A stretch of 64,000 nucleotides of DNA from Micromonospora echinospora (GCF_014203425.1 NZ_JACHJC010000001.1:6465501-6529500); one strand, 5' to 3'; positions 8,853 to 18,423 are shown, counted from the stretch's first letter. Notes: generated from the letters alone by a model not told the origin. A program made the numbers and translations.

Positions 8853-10928
8853 TCACTCGCCCGGAGTGGACTTCGCGATCTGCATCAGGAACTCGATGTT
8901 GGTACGGGACTGCTTGAGCCGGTCCAGCAGGAGGTCGAGCGCCGCCTGCGAGTCCAGCGAGTGCAGCACCTTGCGGAGCTTGTGGATGATCGCCAGCTCC
9001 TCCGGCGCGAGCAGGACCTCCTCCTTGCGGGTGCCGGAGGGGTTGATGTCGATCGCCGGGAAGACCCGCTTGTCGGCGATCTTCCGGTCCAGCTTCAGCT
9101 CGGCGTTACCGGTGCCCTTGAACTCCTCGAAGATGACCGTGTCCGCCATGGACCCGGTCTCCACCAGCGCGGTGGCGAGAATGGTCAGCGAGCCGCCGTT
9201 CTCGATGTTGCGCGCCGCGCCGAGGAACCGCTTGGGCGGGTAGAGCGCGGTGGAGTCGATACCACCCGACATGATCCGGCCGCTGGCCGGCGCCGCCAGG
9301 TTGTACGACCGGCCGAGCCGGGTCACCGAGTCGAGCAGCACGACCACGTCGTGCCCCAGCTCGACCAGGCGCTTCGCCCGCTCGATCGCCAGCTCCGCCA
9401 CCGTGGTGTGGTCCTGCGGCGGACGGTCGAACGTGGCCGCGATGACCTCGCCCTTCACCGAGCGCTGCATGTCGGTGACCTCTTCGGGCCGCTCGTCGAC
9501 CAGCACCACCATCAGGTGGCACTCCGGGTTGTTGCGGGTGATCGCGTTCGCGATCGCCTGCAGCACCATCGTCTTACCGGCCTTCGGCGGCGACACGATG
9601 AGCGCCCGCTGGCCCTTGCCGATCGGCATGACCAGGTCGATCACCCGGGTGGTGAGGATGTGCGGCTCGGTCTCCAGCCGCAGGCGCTCCTGCGGGTAGA
9701 GCGGGGTGAGCTTGTAGAACTCCGGCCGGCGCTTCGCCTCGTCCGGCTCCATCCCGTTGATGGTGTCCAGCCGGACGAGCGGGTTGTACTTGTCGCGCCG
9801 CTGCTCGCCGTCCCGCGCGGCCCGCACGGCGCCGGTGATCGCGTCACCGCGGCGCAGGCCGTACTTCTTGATCTGGGACATCGAGACGTACACGTCGTTC
9901 GGGCCGGCCAGGTAGCCGGTGGTCCGGACGAAGGCGTAGTTGTCGAGCACGTCGATGATGCCGGCGACCGGGACGAGCACGTCGTCCTCGCCGACCTGCG
10001 GCTCGCGGCCGCCACCGCCACCGCTGTCGCCCTCGCCCCGCTCGCCACGGCCGCGACGGCGGTCCCGGAACCGGCTGCGCCGGCCCCGCCGGCCGCCGCC
10101 CTCGTCGTCGTCGCCGTCGTTGTCCCGCTCGGCGCGCTGACCCCGGTCGTTGCGGTCGTTGCGGTCGCCCCGATCGTTGCGGTCGTTGCGGTCGTTGCGG
10201 TCGTTGCGGTCGTTGCGCTCCGCACGCTCGCCCCGGTCGGCACGCTCGTTGCGGTCGCCACCGCGCTCGGCCCGGTCACCACGGTCGCCGCGCTCAGCCC
10301 GGTCACCACGGTCGTTGCGCTCGGCACGCTCGCCGCCGCGCTCGGTCCGCTCGGCACGCTCGCCGCCGCGCTCGGTCCGCTCGGCACGCTCGCCGCCGCG
10401 CTCGGTCCGCTCGGCACGCTCACGACCCCGGCCCTCGGCGCGCTCGCCGGTCTCGGCGGGAGCCTCCTCGGCGCGGGTCTCGGCCGGCCGCGCCTCGGCC
10501 GCCGGCGTCTCGGCCGGCCGGGCCTCGGTGGTCGCGGCGGCGGCCCGGCTGCGGCGGCCACGGGTACGACCCTCGGTCGCCTCGGCGGGCGCCTGCTCGG
10601 CGGGGCGCGCCTCGGCCCGCTCCTCACGGACCTCCGCGTGCACCTCCTCACGGGCGGGAGCAGCAGCCGCGGCCGCTACCTCGGCGCGCGGTCGAGGGGT
10701 CCCGGCGGCGGCGCCGCCCTGCTGCCGCTCGGTGATGGCACTGATCAGCTCGCCCTTGCGCATGCGGGCCGTACCAGAGATGCCGAGCGACGCGGCCAGG
10801 CTCTGCAGCTCCGGCAGCAGCATCGCCGACAGGCCGGTGCCGCTCCGGCGGCGACGCGTGGGGGCGGCGGTGGTGGCATCGCCAGCGACGTTGGAAACAT
10901 CCGACGTCACGTCGGTGGTGTCGCTCAA
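8853..10928 (-). CDS. rho: Transcription termination factor Rho (with long charged insert)
   Basis: Hexameric RNA-dependent ATPase/translocase that ends transcription. The start is TTG at 10928 (SDTTDVTSDV...), preceded by GGAAGG; this fits actinobacterial Rho N-termini and gives 691 aa against about 420 in E. coli. Rho-N helical domain about 25-70 (LPELQSLAASLGI); an intrinsically disordered Arg/Glu/Asn/Asp insert about 95-300; cold-shock RNA-binding domain about 310-375; ATPase domain with Walker A PPKAGKT and the LVDERPEEVTDM and SGGIDSTALYPPKRF segments. The insert is built from repeats such as RGGERAERTE and NDRNDRNDR. Neighbour thrB lies directly upstream. Confidence 0.96.
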   Translation of the reverse strand: MSDTTDVTSDVSNVAGDATTAAPTRRRRSGTGLSAMLLPELQSLAASLGISGTARMRKGELISAITERQQGGAAAGTPRPRAEVAAAAAAPAREEVHAEVREERAEARPAEQAPAEATEGRTRGRRSRAAAATTEARPAETPAAEARPAETRAEEAPAETGERAEGRGRERAERTERGGERAERTERGGERAERTERGGERAERNDRGDRAERGDRGDRAERGGDRNERADRGERAERNDRNDRNDRNDRNDRGDRNDRNDRGQRAERDNDGDDDEGGGRRGRRSRFRDRRRGRGERGEGDSGGGGGREPQVGEDDVLVPVAGIIDVLDNYAFVRTTGYLAGPNDVYVSMSQIKKYGLRRGDAITGAVRAARDGEQRRDKYNPLVRLDTINGMEPDEAKRRPEFYKLTPLYPQERLRLETEPHILTTRVIDLVMPIGKGQRALIVSPPKAGKTMVLQAIANAITRNNPECHLMVVLVDERPEEVTDMQRSVKGEVIAATFDRPPQDHTTVAELAIERAKRLVELGHDVVVLLDSVTRLGRSYNLAAPASGRIMSGGIDSTALYPPKRFLGAARNIENGGSLTILATALVETGSMADTVIFEEFKGTGNAELKLDRKIADKRVFPAIDINPSGTRKEEVLLAPEELAIIHKLRKVLHSLDSQAALDLLLDRLKQSRTNIEFLMQIAKSTPGE

Positions 10929-11266
10929 TGGATTCCTTCCCTCGATAGGCCGGAGCTGCCCGGAGTCGTGGAACCAGGTGGCCGGGCGGCCTCGGTGCAC
11001 CCGCCTCGCATGGACGCGTCGCGGGAGTCTGTGACACAGCAGCCGGTGGTTTCCCGACTCACCACCATCGGTGAGCAGGTCTCGCCGCCTGCGGCGACCT
11101 GTGGAAACTGCGGTGCGGCGTGGGCCTTGGGCAGGGGTGACGGGCTGACCGCCGAGAGCTTCGGGGGTGCGCCGAACCGCAGGAAGATCGCATGCTTCGC
11201 GGCTGTGCTAGGTCTAGAGCGTAATCAACTCTTCCGACCTGCGGCAACAGGGCCCCGCTCGGCGTG
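10929..11266. other. 338-bp thrB-rho intergenic region, probable rho leader
   Basis: No protein gene is supported. It should hold the rho promoter and 5' leader (leftward). A bulged hairpin is visible at 11076-11101 (CAGGTCTCGCCG / CGGCGACCTG) and a lower-GC stretch at about 11190-11250. A long leader would suit rho autoregulation, but I see no decisive signal. Confidence 0.4.
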
Positions 11267-12169
11267 TCAAAGTCTACCCCGGATGACCCGGGCACCGCTG
11301 ACATCTATCGGCAACTCCCACCGGCGCCAATCTGTTCCCGCCTCGAATCCCACCGGGACCTGGGAAAGTGCCAGCACCGTCGGGCCCGCCCCACTGACCA
11401 CAGCCGCCACACCCGACGCACGCAGCGCGCCGACCAGCGCCGCGGTGGCGGGCATCCCCGGCGCCCGCTGCTCCTGGTGCAGCCGGTCGACGGTGGCCGG
11501 CAGCAGCAGCGCCGGATCGGCCGTCAGCGCGTGCACCAGCAGGGCCGCCCGGCCCGCGTTGAGCGCCGCGTCCGCGTGCGGCACGGTGGCCGGCAGCGCG
11601 GCCCGGGCCACCGAGGTCAGGCCCCGCTCGGCGGGCACGAAGACGGTCGGGTGCACGGCCGGCGCCACCGGCAGCGAGACCGCCCGAGCGCCACCCGGCT
11701 CCGTCCAGGCGATCGTGAAGCCCCCGAGCAGGCAGGGCGCGACGTTGTCCGGGTGCCCTTCCAGTTCGGCGGCCAGCCGCAGCGCGGCGTCGTCGTCCAT
11801 CCGCTGCTCGCCGTCGGCCACCAGCGCGCGGGCCGCCAGCACCCCGGCCACGATCGCGGCCGAGGACGAGCCGAGCCCGCGGGCCTGGGGGATGCGGTTC
11901 TCGCACTCCAACGCCAGGCCGGCCGGCTGCGCGCCGAGCGCGTCGAAGGTGGCCCGCATAGCGGTCACGATCAGGTGCCGCTCGTCCGCCGGCAGCTCAC
12001 CGGCGCCCTCGCCGGTCACCGACACCTGCACGCCGCCGCCGGTCACCTCGGCCGTGACGTCGTCGTGGCGGCCGAGCGCCAGGCCGAGCGCGTCGAAGCC
12101 AGGGCCCAGGTTGGCGCTGGTCGCGGGCACCCGGACCTGGACCGGGCCGGGGATGAAGGTCGTCGGCAC
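11267..12169 (-). CDS. thrB: Homoserine kinase
   Basis: Phosphorylates L-homoserine with ATP to O-phosphohomoserine, the substrate of ThrC. A 300-aa GHMP kinase: N-terminal substrate region VPATSANLGPGFDALGLAL (about 14-32), ATP-binding RGLGSSSAAIVAG (about 94-106), and a C-terminal GHMP motif ending GAGPTVLAL. GTG start at 12169. Its partners hom and thrC lie on the same strand but are separated from it by more than 6 kb (RND, deacetylase and MFS genes and a repeat field), whereas these three genes are usually adjacent in actinomycetes. Confidence 0.95.
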   Translation of the reverse strand: MPTTFIPGPVQVRVPATSANLGPGFDALGLALGRHDDVTAEVTGGGVQVSVTGEGAGELPADERHLIVTAMRATFDALGAQPAGLALECENRIPQARGLGSSSAAIVAGVLAARALVADGEQRMDDDAALRLAAELEGHPDNVAPCLLGGFTIAWTEPGGARAVSLPVAPAVHPTVFVPAERGLTSVARAALPATVPHADAALNAGRAALLVHALTADPALLLPATVDRLHQEQRAPGMPATAALVGALRASGVAAVVSGAGPTVLALSQVPVGFEAGTDWRRWELPIDVSGARVIRGRL

Positions 12170-12233
12170 CGGCTCATGCTAGGGCGTCCGACCGACAAGC
12201 CGGCCGTACCGCCCGGAGCGTGAGACCGACGTG

Positions 12234-13478
12234 TCATCCCGCCCGGTCCGGCACCGGCGCGTCCACCGGGTCGGTGAGCGAGAGCCGCCGGGTCGCGAAC
12301 CGCCAGCCGAGCGCGTAGACGACGGTGACCAGGCCGCAACCGGCCAGCACGGTGCGCTCGTCCACCCGGTCCACCACGAGCGCCACGACCAGCTGGCTCA
12401 CCGCGATGGCGAGTGTGGCCAGCATCATGTCGGTGGCGAAGACCCGGCCGCGCAGCCGGTCCGGCACCTCGCCCTGCAGCGCGTAGTTGGACAGCACCCA
12501 GTTGCTGCCGCCGCCCAGGTGGGCCAGGAAGACCAGGACCAGCACCAACGGGAACCAGGACACCGCCGAGGCGCCCAGGTAGGCCAGGCCGTACAGCGAC
12601 ATGGACAGCGCCAGGCCGGTGAGCAGCCAGGCCCGGTTGCTCAGCACCCGGCGCATCAGGATCGGGCCGACCAGGGCCCCGGCGCCCCGGGCGGCGAAGA
12701 GCAGGCCCGCGCCGACCGCGCCGACGCCGTACACGCCGGCGAGCAGCGGGAAGACGGTCAGCACCCCGTTGCCCAGGCCGACCGCCGACTTCACGGTGAC
12801 CAGCGCGAGCACACGCGGGCGCTGGACGATGTAGCGCAGCGCCTCCCGGATCGCCGCCCAGGTGCGCGGCACGGCCGCCGCCGGGTCGCGCGGCGCCTGC
12901 AACGGCCGGCGGATCGACGCGGCCAGGAAGAAGGCGGCGAGCAGGCCCGCGGCGGCCACCCAGAAGCTGACGTACGGGCCGGACGCGGCGCTCAGGATGC
13001 CGCCGAGCGAGGCGCCGACCACTGTCATCGTGCCCCAGGCCGAGCCGGCGACCGCGTTCGCCGCCGCCAGGTCCGCCGGGTCGACCACGTTCGGCAGCGC
13101 GGCCTGGGCGGCCGGCGAGTAGAATGCCTTCGCCACCGCCACCAGCGCGATCGCCGCCAGCGCCAGCCAGGCCGTCGCGGAGCTGCGCACACCGAGCAGC
13201 AGCAGGACACCGGCCAGGGCGGCGACGTTCGCCCCCATCATCACCTTGCGGCGGTCGAACCGGTCGGCCACGGTCCCGGCGTACGGCAGCAGCAACGCGG
13301 TGGTGCCGGTGTCCACGGCCAGCACCAGCGCGCCCCACACCCCGCTGCCGGTCAGTTCCGGCAGCAGCACCAGCAGTGGCACCATGACGAACCAGTCCGC
13401 GCCGAACACCACCAGCTCAGCGATGAACAAATGGCGGAAGTCGCGGTTGCGGACGAGGACGGAGAGGGTGGGCGACAC
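12234..13478 (-). CDS. MFS transporter (EntS/MFS_3-like)
   Basis: 414 aa with about 12 hydrophobic segments arranged as two bundles around a charged central loop (SIRRPLQAPRD). The loop after TM2 reads GTVADRFDRRKVM, a form of the MFS signature GxxxDRxxRR. This subfamily exports siderophores, macrolides or other drugs; the substrate cannot be assigned here. GTG start at 13478 lies 9 bp after the deacetylase stop, so the two are probably co-transcribed. The protein lies in the cytoplasmic membrane. Confidence 0.85.
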   Translation of the reverse strand: MSPTLSVLVRNRDFRHLFIAELVVFGADWFVMVPLLVLLPELTGSGVWGALVLAVDTGTTALLLPYAGTVADRFDRRKVMMGANVAALAGVLLLLGVRSSATAWLALAAIALVAVAKAFYSPAAQAALPNVVDPADLAAANAVAGSAWGTMTVVGASLGGILSAASGPYVSFWVAAAGLLAAFFLAASIRRPLQAPRDPAAAVPRTWAAIREALRYIVQRPRVLALVTVKSAVGLGNGVLTVFPLLAGVYGVGAVGAGLLFAARGAGALVGPILMRRVLSNRAWLLTGLALSMSLYGLAYLGASAVSWFPLVLVLVFLAHLGGGSNWVLSNYALQGEVPDRLRGRVFATDMMLATLAIAVSQLVVALVVDRVDERTVLAGCGLVTVVYALGWRFATRRLSLTDPVDAPVPDRAG

Positions 13479-13487
13479 GCGGGCACC

Positions 13488-14306
13488 CTATCGGGCCGCT
13501 CCCCCGCCGGCAGCTCGGCGCAGCAGGTCGGAGACCGTGACGAAGGTGTATCCCCGGGCCCGCAACCCGTCGATCATGTCGGGTAGGCCGCGGAGCGCGA
13601 CAAGCCGCCGGTCGTCGCCCACGTCGTGCCCGAGCACGATCGTGCCGGGGCGCACGTCGGCCACGATCCGCCGGGCGTGCCCGGCCGGGTCGTGCGGGAA
13701 CTCGCTCTCGACCATCTGCAGCGTCCAGAGCACCAGCCGGTAGTCCAGCCGGGCCGACGCGTACAGCACCGCCCCGCCCAGGTGCCCCCAGGGCGGGCGG
13801 AGCAGGCGCGGGGGCGATCCGGTGGCCGCCGCGATCGCGTCGTGGCTGCGGCGCAGGTCGTCGTAGACCGTCGCGGCGTCCATCCGGGCCAGGTCGCGGT
13901 GCGCCCAACTGTGGTTGCCGACCTCGTGGCCGTCCATCCGGCCCCGGACCAGCGGGGCGTGCCGGCGCGCCCGCTCACCGACCAGGAAGAAGGTGGCCGG
14001 CACCCGGTGCTCGGCCAGCGTGTCCAGCACCATCGGCGTCCACTGTGGGCGGGGGCCGTCGTCGAAGGTGAGCGCCACCAGGGGTTCGTCGGTGCGTACG
14101 CCCCAGAGGACCTGGACCCCGCCGCGACCGACGTCCTGGTGGCCGTTGCCGAGCGTGGCGCTGGCCGGCCCGCCCGCCAGCGGGAGCCGGCGGTCGGCCA
14201 CCCAGGTGCTCTCGACGGTGGCGGCGGAGCCGACTGCGGCGCCGCCGAGCAGCAGCGCGGACCGGCGCAGCACGGTGCGCCGATTCCACCGGCCCGCGAC
14301 CCCCAT
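13488..14306 (-). CDS. Polysaccharide deacetylase (NodB/CE4), Tat-like signal
   Basis: CE4 deacetylase of about 272 aa with the NodB motifs in order: TFDDGPRP (catalytic Asp and metal Asp), HEVGNHSWAHRDL (metal-binding HxxxH), RPPWG (Arg motif) and IVLGHD near the C-terminus. The N-terminus NRRTVLRRSALLLGG looks like a twin-arginine or lipoprotein-type export signal, so it should act outside the cell on peptidoglycan, chitin or another N-acetylated polymer. ATG at 14306 is preferred; a GTG at 14324 is in frame. It lies between the RND gene and the MFS gene, the latter 9 bp downstream. Confidence 0.85.
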   Translation of the reverse strand: MGVAGRWNRRTVLRRSALLLGGAAVGSAATVESTWVADRRLPLAGGPASATLGNGHQDVGRGGVQVLWGVRTDEPLVALTFDDGPRPQWTPMVLDTLAEHRVPATFFLVGERARRHAPLVRGRMDGHEVGNHSWAHRDLARMDAATVYDDLRRSHDAIAAATGSPPRLLRPPWGHLGGAVLYASARLDYRLVLWTLQMVESEFPHDPAGHARRIVADVRPGTIVLGHDVGDDRRLVALRGLPDMIDGLRARGYTFVTVSDLLRRAAGGGAAR

Positions 14307-14388
14307 CGCGCCCCCGCACCCCACGTAGGAATCAGATCACCGAGCGTACCGCCGGACGGGGGTCCGGTGTGCCCCGTGCGCCGAGGTG

Positions 14389-14417
14389 TCGGGAGGGGCC
14401 ACGCGGGCCCCTCCCGA
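14389..14417 (-). terminator. Hairpin terminator of the RND gene
   Basis: Perfect 12-bp arms TCGGGAGGGGCC (14389-14400) and GGCCCCTCCCGA (14406-14417), just past the stop codon at 14423. A second small hairpin (CCGGAC/GTCCGG) follows at 14352-14367. Confidence 0.85.
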
Positions 14418-14422
14418 CCCCG

Positions 14423-17400
14423 TCACTCGGTGGGGGGAAGCGGGGAACGACGCGTCTTGGGCAGGCGGAGCACCTCGAACTGGTCCGTACCGTCGATCAG
14501 CGCGCCCGACGGGCGGGCCTGCGGCGGCGCGGCCCCGGCCCGCTCCTCGGCCCGCTCCTCGCCGCCGCCGACCGGCACCGGCACCGGATCGGCCGCCGGC
14601 TCCGGATCGACCGGCTCCGCGGCACCCCGGCGCCGGGCCCGGAACGAGCCCTTGGTGTGCTCCACCATCGTGTAGAGCGTCGGCACCAGCACCAGCGTCA
14701 GCAACGTCGAGCTGAGCAGGCCGCCGATCACCACGATCGCCAGCGGCTTGGAGATGAAGCCGCCCTCGCCGGTCAGCCCCAGCGCCATCGGCAGCAACGC
14801 GAAGATGGTGGCGACGGCTGTCATCAGGATCGGCCGGAGCCGGCGGCGACCACCCTCGACCACGGCCTCGGTCACGTCCATGCCCTGGGCCCGGTACTGG
14901 TTGATCAGGTCCAGCAGCACGATCGCGTTCGTCACCACGATGCCGACGAGCATGAGCACGCCGATCAGCGCCGGCACGCCCAGCGGCGTGCCGGTGACCA
15001 GCAGCAGCCCGATCGCCCCGGTCGCCGCGAACGGCACCGAGATCAGCAGGATCAGCGCCTGGGTCAGGCTGCGGAACGTGGCCACCATGATCAGGAAGAC
15101 GATCGCGATGGCGGCCAGCACCGCGAGACCGAGGTCCGCGAACGCGTCCGCCTGGTCGGCGCTGACGCCGCCGATCTCGTACGTGGCGCCCGGCACGTCC
15201 AGCGCGTCCAGCCGCTTCTGCAGCTCCTGCGTGGTGGCGCCGAGGTTCGAGCCGGTCGCCGTACCGGTGACCGAGACGCTGCGCTCGCCGTCGATCCGGG
15301 TCACCTGCTGCGGGCCCTCGACCTGGTTGACGTCCGCGATCGCGTCCAGCGGCACCGCGCCGACCGGCAGCGCCCGCAGCTCCTCCACCGTCAGCGGCGG
15401 CCGGGCGCCGCTGCTCAGCACCACGGTCTGGGCCGTGCCGTCGAGCGTGACCTGGCCGAGCGGCGCACCCCGGTACGTCTGCGCGACGAGCTGCCCGACG
15501 GCCGCCTCGGTGAGCCCGGCGCGGGCCGCGGCCAGCCGGTCCACCGTCACTTCGACGCGCGGCACCTGGGTGGCCAGGCTGGTGGTCACGTCCTCCACGC
15601 CCGGCGTCTCGGCCATCGCGGCCCGTACCGCCTCGGCGGCCCGGGTCAGCGTCTCCTGGTCGGCGGCCTGCACCACCACCTCGACCTGGTTGGCGGAGGC
15701 GTTCTGCCCGCCGCCGAACGTCAACTCGCCGACCTCCGGGCCGAGCGCGTCGAACTCCTTGCGCAGGCCCTGGCGTACCGTCGCGGCGTCCGTGTCGTCG
15801 GAGAGCGACAGCGACCAGGTGGCCCGGTCGCTGCCGCCGCCGGCGAACGGATTGTCGCCACCACCGGCGCTGACCTGGTAGGTCTCCACCCCGCGGGTAC
15901 GCCGCAGCACCTCCTCGATCCGCGCGGCGGCCCGGTCGGTGCCGGCGAGCGAGGTGCCGGCCGGCATGTCCTGCCGGATGGCGAGCGTGTCCTGGCCCGA
16001 GTCGTCCAGGAAGTTCGTCTCCAGCTTCTGCGCCAGCCCGAACGTGCCCAGCAGCACCAGCAGGCCCAGGCCGACGGTCGCCCACCGGGTCTTCCGGGAG
16101 CGGGTGGCGAAGTCGATCACCGGCAGGTACGCCCGCTGCAACGGGTTGCGCAGCTCCTTCTCCTCGGCGGCCCGCCGGGCGGCGGCGTCGTCAGCGCCGC
16201 CGCGCGGCCGCAGGAACCAGTACGCCAGCACCGGGATGACGGTCAGCGACACCAGCAGCGAGGCGAGCAGCGCCACCGTCACGGTGATCGCGAACGGGGC
16301 GAAGAGCTGCCCGACGAAGCCGCCCACCAGGGCGATCGGCGCGAACACGGCCACCGTGGTGAGCGTGGAGGCGGTCACCGCGCCGGCCACCTCGCGTACC
16401 GCGGTGAGGATGGCGTCCCGCTTCGGCTCGCCGTACTCCAGGTGCCGTTTGATGTTCTCCAGCACCACGATGGAGTCGTCCACCACCCGCCCGACCGCGA
16501 TGGTCAGCGCGCCCAGGGTGAGCAGGTTCAGCGAGTAGTCGCCGGCCCAGAGCACGATCAGCGCGACCAGCACGGACAGCGGGATGGAGACCGCGGTGAC
16601 CACCGTGGAGCGCACCGACAGCAGGAAGACCAGGATCACCACCACCGCCATGACCAGGCCCAACAGGCCCTCGGTGGTCAGGCTCTCGATGGACTTCTCG
16701 ACGAACGGGGCCTGGTCGAAGACCACTGTCAGCTCGGCGTCCGCGGCGGCGCCCAGCTCGTCCAGCCGGTCCCGGATCTCGTGCGAGATCTCCACCGCGT
16801 TGCCGTCCGGAGCGGCGGTCACCGCGATGCCGAGGCTGGGCTTGCCGTTGGTACGGGTCAACGAGGTCGCCGGCGCGAGCTGCTGCTCCACCGCCGCGAC
16901 GTCGCCGAGGCGTACCGGGGCGGCGGGCGCCGTGGTGAGCACGATGCCGCGCAGGTCGTCGAGCGTACGGATCGGCGTGCCCACCTGCACCGGCAGCGAC
17001 CGGTCACCGTCGGCGAGCGCGCCCGCCGGCACCGCCACGCCGTTGCTCTTGAGCGCCGACGCGATGGCTGTCGGCGCCACCCTGGCGGCGGCGAGCTTCG
17101 CCGCGTCGGGGGTGATCGTCACGACCTGGTTCCGGGCGCCGGTGACGTCCACCGAGCGGACGCCGTCCAGCGCCTCCAGCTCCGGCACGACGGCGGTGCG
17201 CAGCTTCTCCGCCAGCGCCCGCTCGTCACCGTCACCGGTCGCGGCGACCACCACGGCGGGCAGATCGTCGGTGCTGCCGGCGATCACCTGCGGATCGACG
17301 CCCTCGGGGAGCTGGGCGTCGATCCGGTTGAGCGCCGTCTCCATCTTGTTCACGACGTCGTCCAGGTCGGTGCCGAACTCGTACTGCACCTGGACCGTGG

Positions 17401-17668
17401 CCGAGCCCTCGCGCGAGGTCGAGGTGACCTTGTCCAGGCCCGGGATGCCCTTGAGGCTGTTCTCGATCGGCTCGGCGACCTGGGACTCGACGATCTCCGG
17501 CGCGGCGCCCGGGTACGTCGCCACGATGAACGCGGCGGGAAACTCCAGCGACGGCAGGAGCTGCTGCTTCAGCGACGGCACGGCGAACAGGCCGAACGCC
17601 GTCGTCACCAACGCGACGAGGGCGATCAGGCCCCGGTTGGCGAGACTGAATCTGGCGAGCAGCGACAT
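14423..17668 (-). CDS. RND-family efflux permease (AcrB/HAE-like)
   Basis: 1081 aa, the size of AcrB-type proton-driven pumps, with 12 predicted membrane spans and two large extracytoplasmic loops. It begins MSLLARFSLANRGLIALVAL; the TM4 signature GRVVDDSIVVLENIKRHL carries the paired Asp of the proton relay. The C-terminal tail is hydrophilic and Pro/Glu-rich. ATG at 17668 follows AGGAG. In an actinomycete there is no outer membrane, and no adaptor (MFP) or outer-membrane channel gene is nearby, so it must act as a single-component pump or lipid/metabolite exporter. It interrupts the hom-thrC-thrB cluster. Confidence 0.92.
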   Translation of the reverse strand: MSLLARFSLANRGLIALVALVTTAFGLFAVPSLKQQLLPSLEFPAAFIVATYPGAAPEIVESQVAEPIENSLKGIPGLDKVTSTSREGSATVQVQYEFGTDLDDVVNKMETALNRIDAQLPEGVDPQVIAGSTDDLPAVVVAATGDGDERALAEKLRTAVVPELEALDGVRSVDVTGARNQVVTITPDAAKLAAARVAPTAIASALKSNGVAVPAGALADGDRSLPVQVGTPIRTLDDLRGIVLTTAPAAPVRLGDVAAVEQQLAPATSLTRTNGKPSLGIAVTAAPDGNAVEISHEIRDRLDELGAAADAELTVVFDQAPFVEKSIESLTTEGLLGLVMAVVVILVFLLSVRSTVVTAVSIPLSVLVALIVLWAGDYSLNLLTLGALTIAVGRVVDDSIVVLENIKRHLEYGEPKRDAILTAVREVAGAVTASTLTTVAVFAPIALVGGFVGQLFAPFAITVTVALLASLLVSLTVIPVLAYWFLRPRGGADDAAARRAAEEKELRNPLQRAYLPVIDFATRSRKTRWATVGLGLLVLLGTFGLAQKLETNFLDDSGQDTLAIRQDMPAGTSLAGTDRAAARIEEVLRRTRGVETYQVSAGGGDNPFAGGGSDRATWSLSLSDDTDAATVRQGLRKEFDALGPEVGELTFGGGQNASANQVEVVVQAADQETLTRAAEAVRAAMAETPGVEDVTTSLATQVPRVEVTVDRLAAARAGLTEAAVGQLVAQTYRGAPLGQVTLDGTAQTVVLSSGARPPLTVEELRALPVGAVPLDAIADVNQVEGPQQVTRIDGERSVSVTGTATGSNLGATTQELQKRLDALDVPGATYEIGGVSADQADAFADLGLAVLAAIAIVFLIMVATFRSLTQALILLISVPFAATGAIGLLLVTGTPLGVPALIGVLMLVGIVVTNAIVLLDLINQYRAQGMDVTEAVVEGGRRRLRPILMTAVATIFALLPMALGLTGEGGFISKPLAIVVIGGLLSSTLLTLVLVPTLYTMVEHTKGSFRARRRGAAEPVDPEPAADPVPVPVGGGEERAEERAGAAPPQARPSGALIDGTDQFEVLRLPKTRRSPLPPTE

Positions 17669-17787
17669 CGGCGTTATTCACTCCTGAAGAGGGGTTTGCG
17701 GGGCCCTGAGTCTGCCGCACGCCCCGACACTCCCGGCATCCGCCCCAGCCGATGACATTGCCGCCCTCGGGGGTCGCCCGTGCCCGC

Positions 17788-17868
17788 CTTGATCGAATCC
17801 ACCTCGCCGGGGTGGCTGCATCCCACCCGCTCCGACCTCGCCACCACCCCGAAGTGGAGTGGATCAAG
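17788..17868. repeat. 81-bp inverted-repeat element, copy 1
   Basis: Ends CTTGATC and GATCAAG; contains a left core CCACCTCGCCGGGGTGG and a right core ending CCCGAAGTGG, joined by an asymmetric middle (CTGCATCCCACCCGCTCCGA). Same length as four other copies in the window. Confidence 0.85.
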
Positions 17869-18010
17869 GTTCGACCCGGAAGCGCGGACACGCGAGGCGG
17901 GCGGGGATGCCCTCGGGCCGACCCAGCCCCACCCGGCCCTCAGGTGGTGGCCACCCCGCCCCACCTCAACCGGCCCGCCGGGCACTCGGCCCTCGGCCAC
18001 CACCCCCACC

Positions 18011-18091
18011 CTTGATCCACTCCACCTCGCCGAAGTGGCTGCATCCCACCCGCTCCGATCCCACCACCACCCCGAAGTGGAGTGGATCAAG
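18011..18091. repeat. 81-bp inverted-repeat element, copy 2
   Basis: The most symmetric copy: terminal arms CTTGATCCACTCCAC (18011-18025) and GTGGAGTGGATCAAG (18077-18091) are perfect 15-bp inverted repeats. The middle contains the same CTGCATCCCACCCGCTCCGA segment as copy 1. Confidence 0.88.
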
Positions 18092-18342
18092 CTCGGGGAT
18101 GCCACCACCTCCCCGAGCTGGTGTCGGGAGAGCACGCCTGCCAGGGCGAGGGGCGCCATGCGCTGTTGCATGCCGGTTTTGGAAGCACGGGAGCGAGGCG
18201 AAGTGCGGGCGCGGGAGGCGGGTCGGATGCCACAGTCGGGTCGGCCCGCCACCACTCGGCACCTGATGCGGCGGCACGGCCACCCCACCCACCTCGATCG
18301 GCCCGCCCGCCCGAGCACATCACTTCCGGCCACGAGCCCACC

Positions 18343-18423
18343 CTTGATCGACTCCACCCCGCCGAAGTGGCTGCATCCCACCCACGCCGATGCCACCACC
18401 TCCCCGAAGTGGAGAGGATCAAG
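18343..18423. repeat. 81-bp inverted-repeat element, copy 3
   Basis: Ends CTTGATC/GATCAAG with the CTGCATCCCACCC middle. Its right half is also the first unit of the tandem array that follows. Confidence 0.85.

Noticed and set aside
8400..12182. A 1260-codon rightward frame opposite rho and thrB
   Set aside because: Shadow of rho and thrB; its Ala/Val/Thr-rich repeats only mirror the repetitive Rho insert.
14369..17755. A 1128-codon rightward frame opposite the RND gene
   Set aside because: Composition is His/Arg/Gln/Asp noise; the opposite strand encodes a full-length RND permease.
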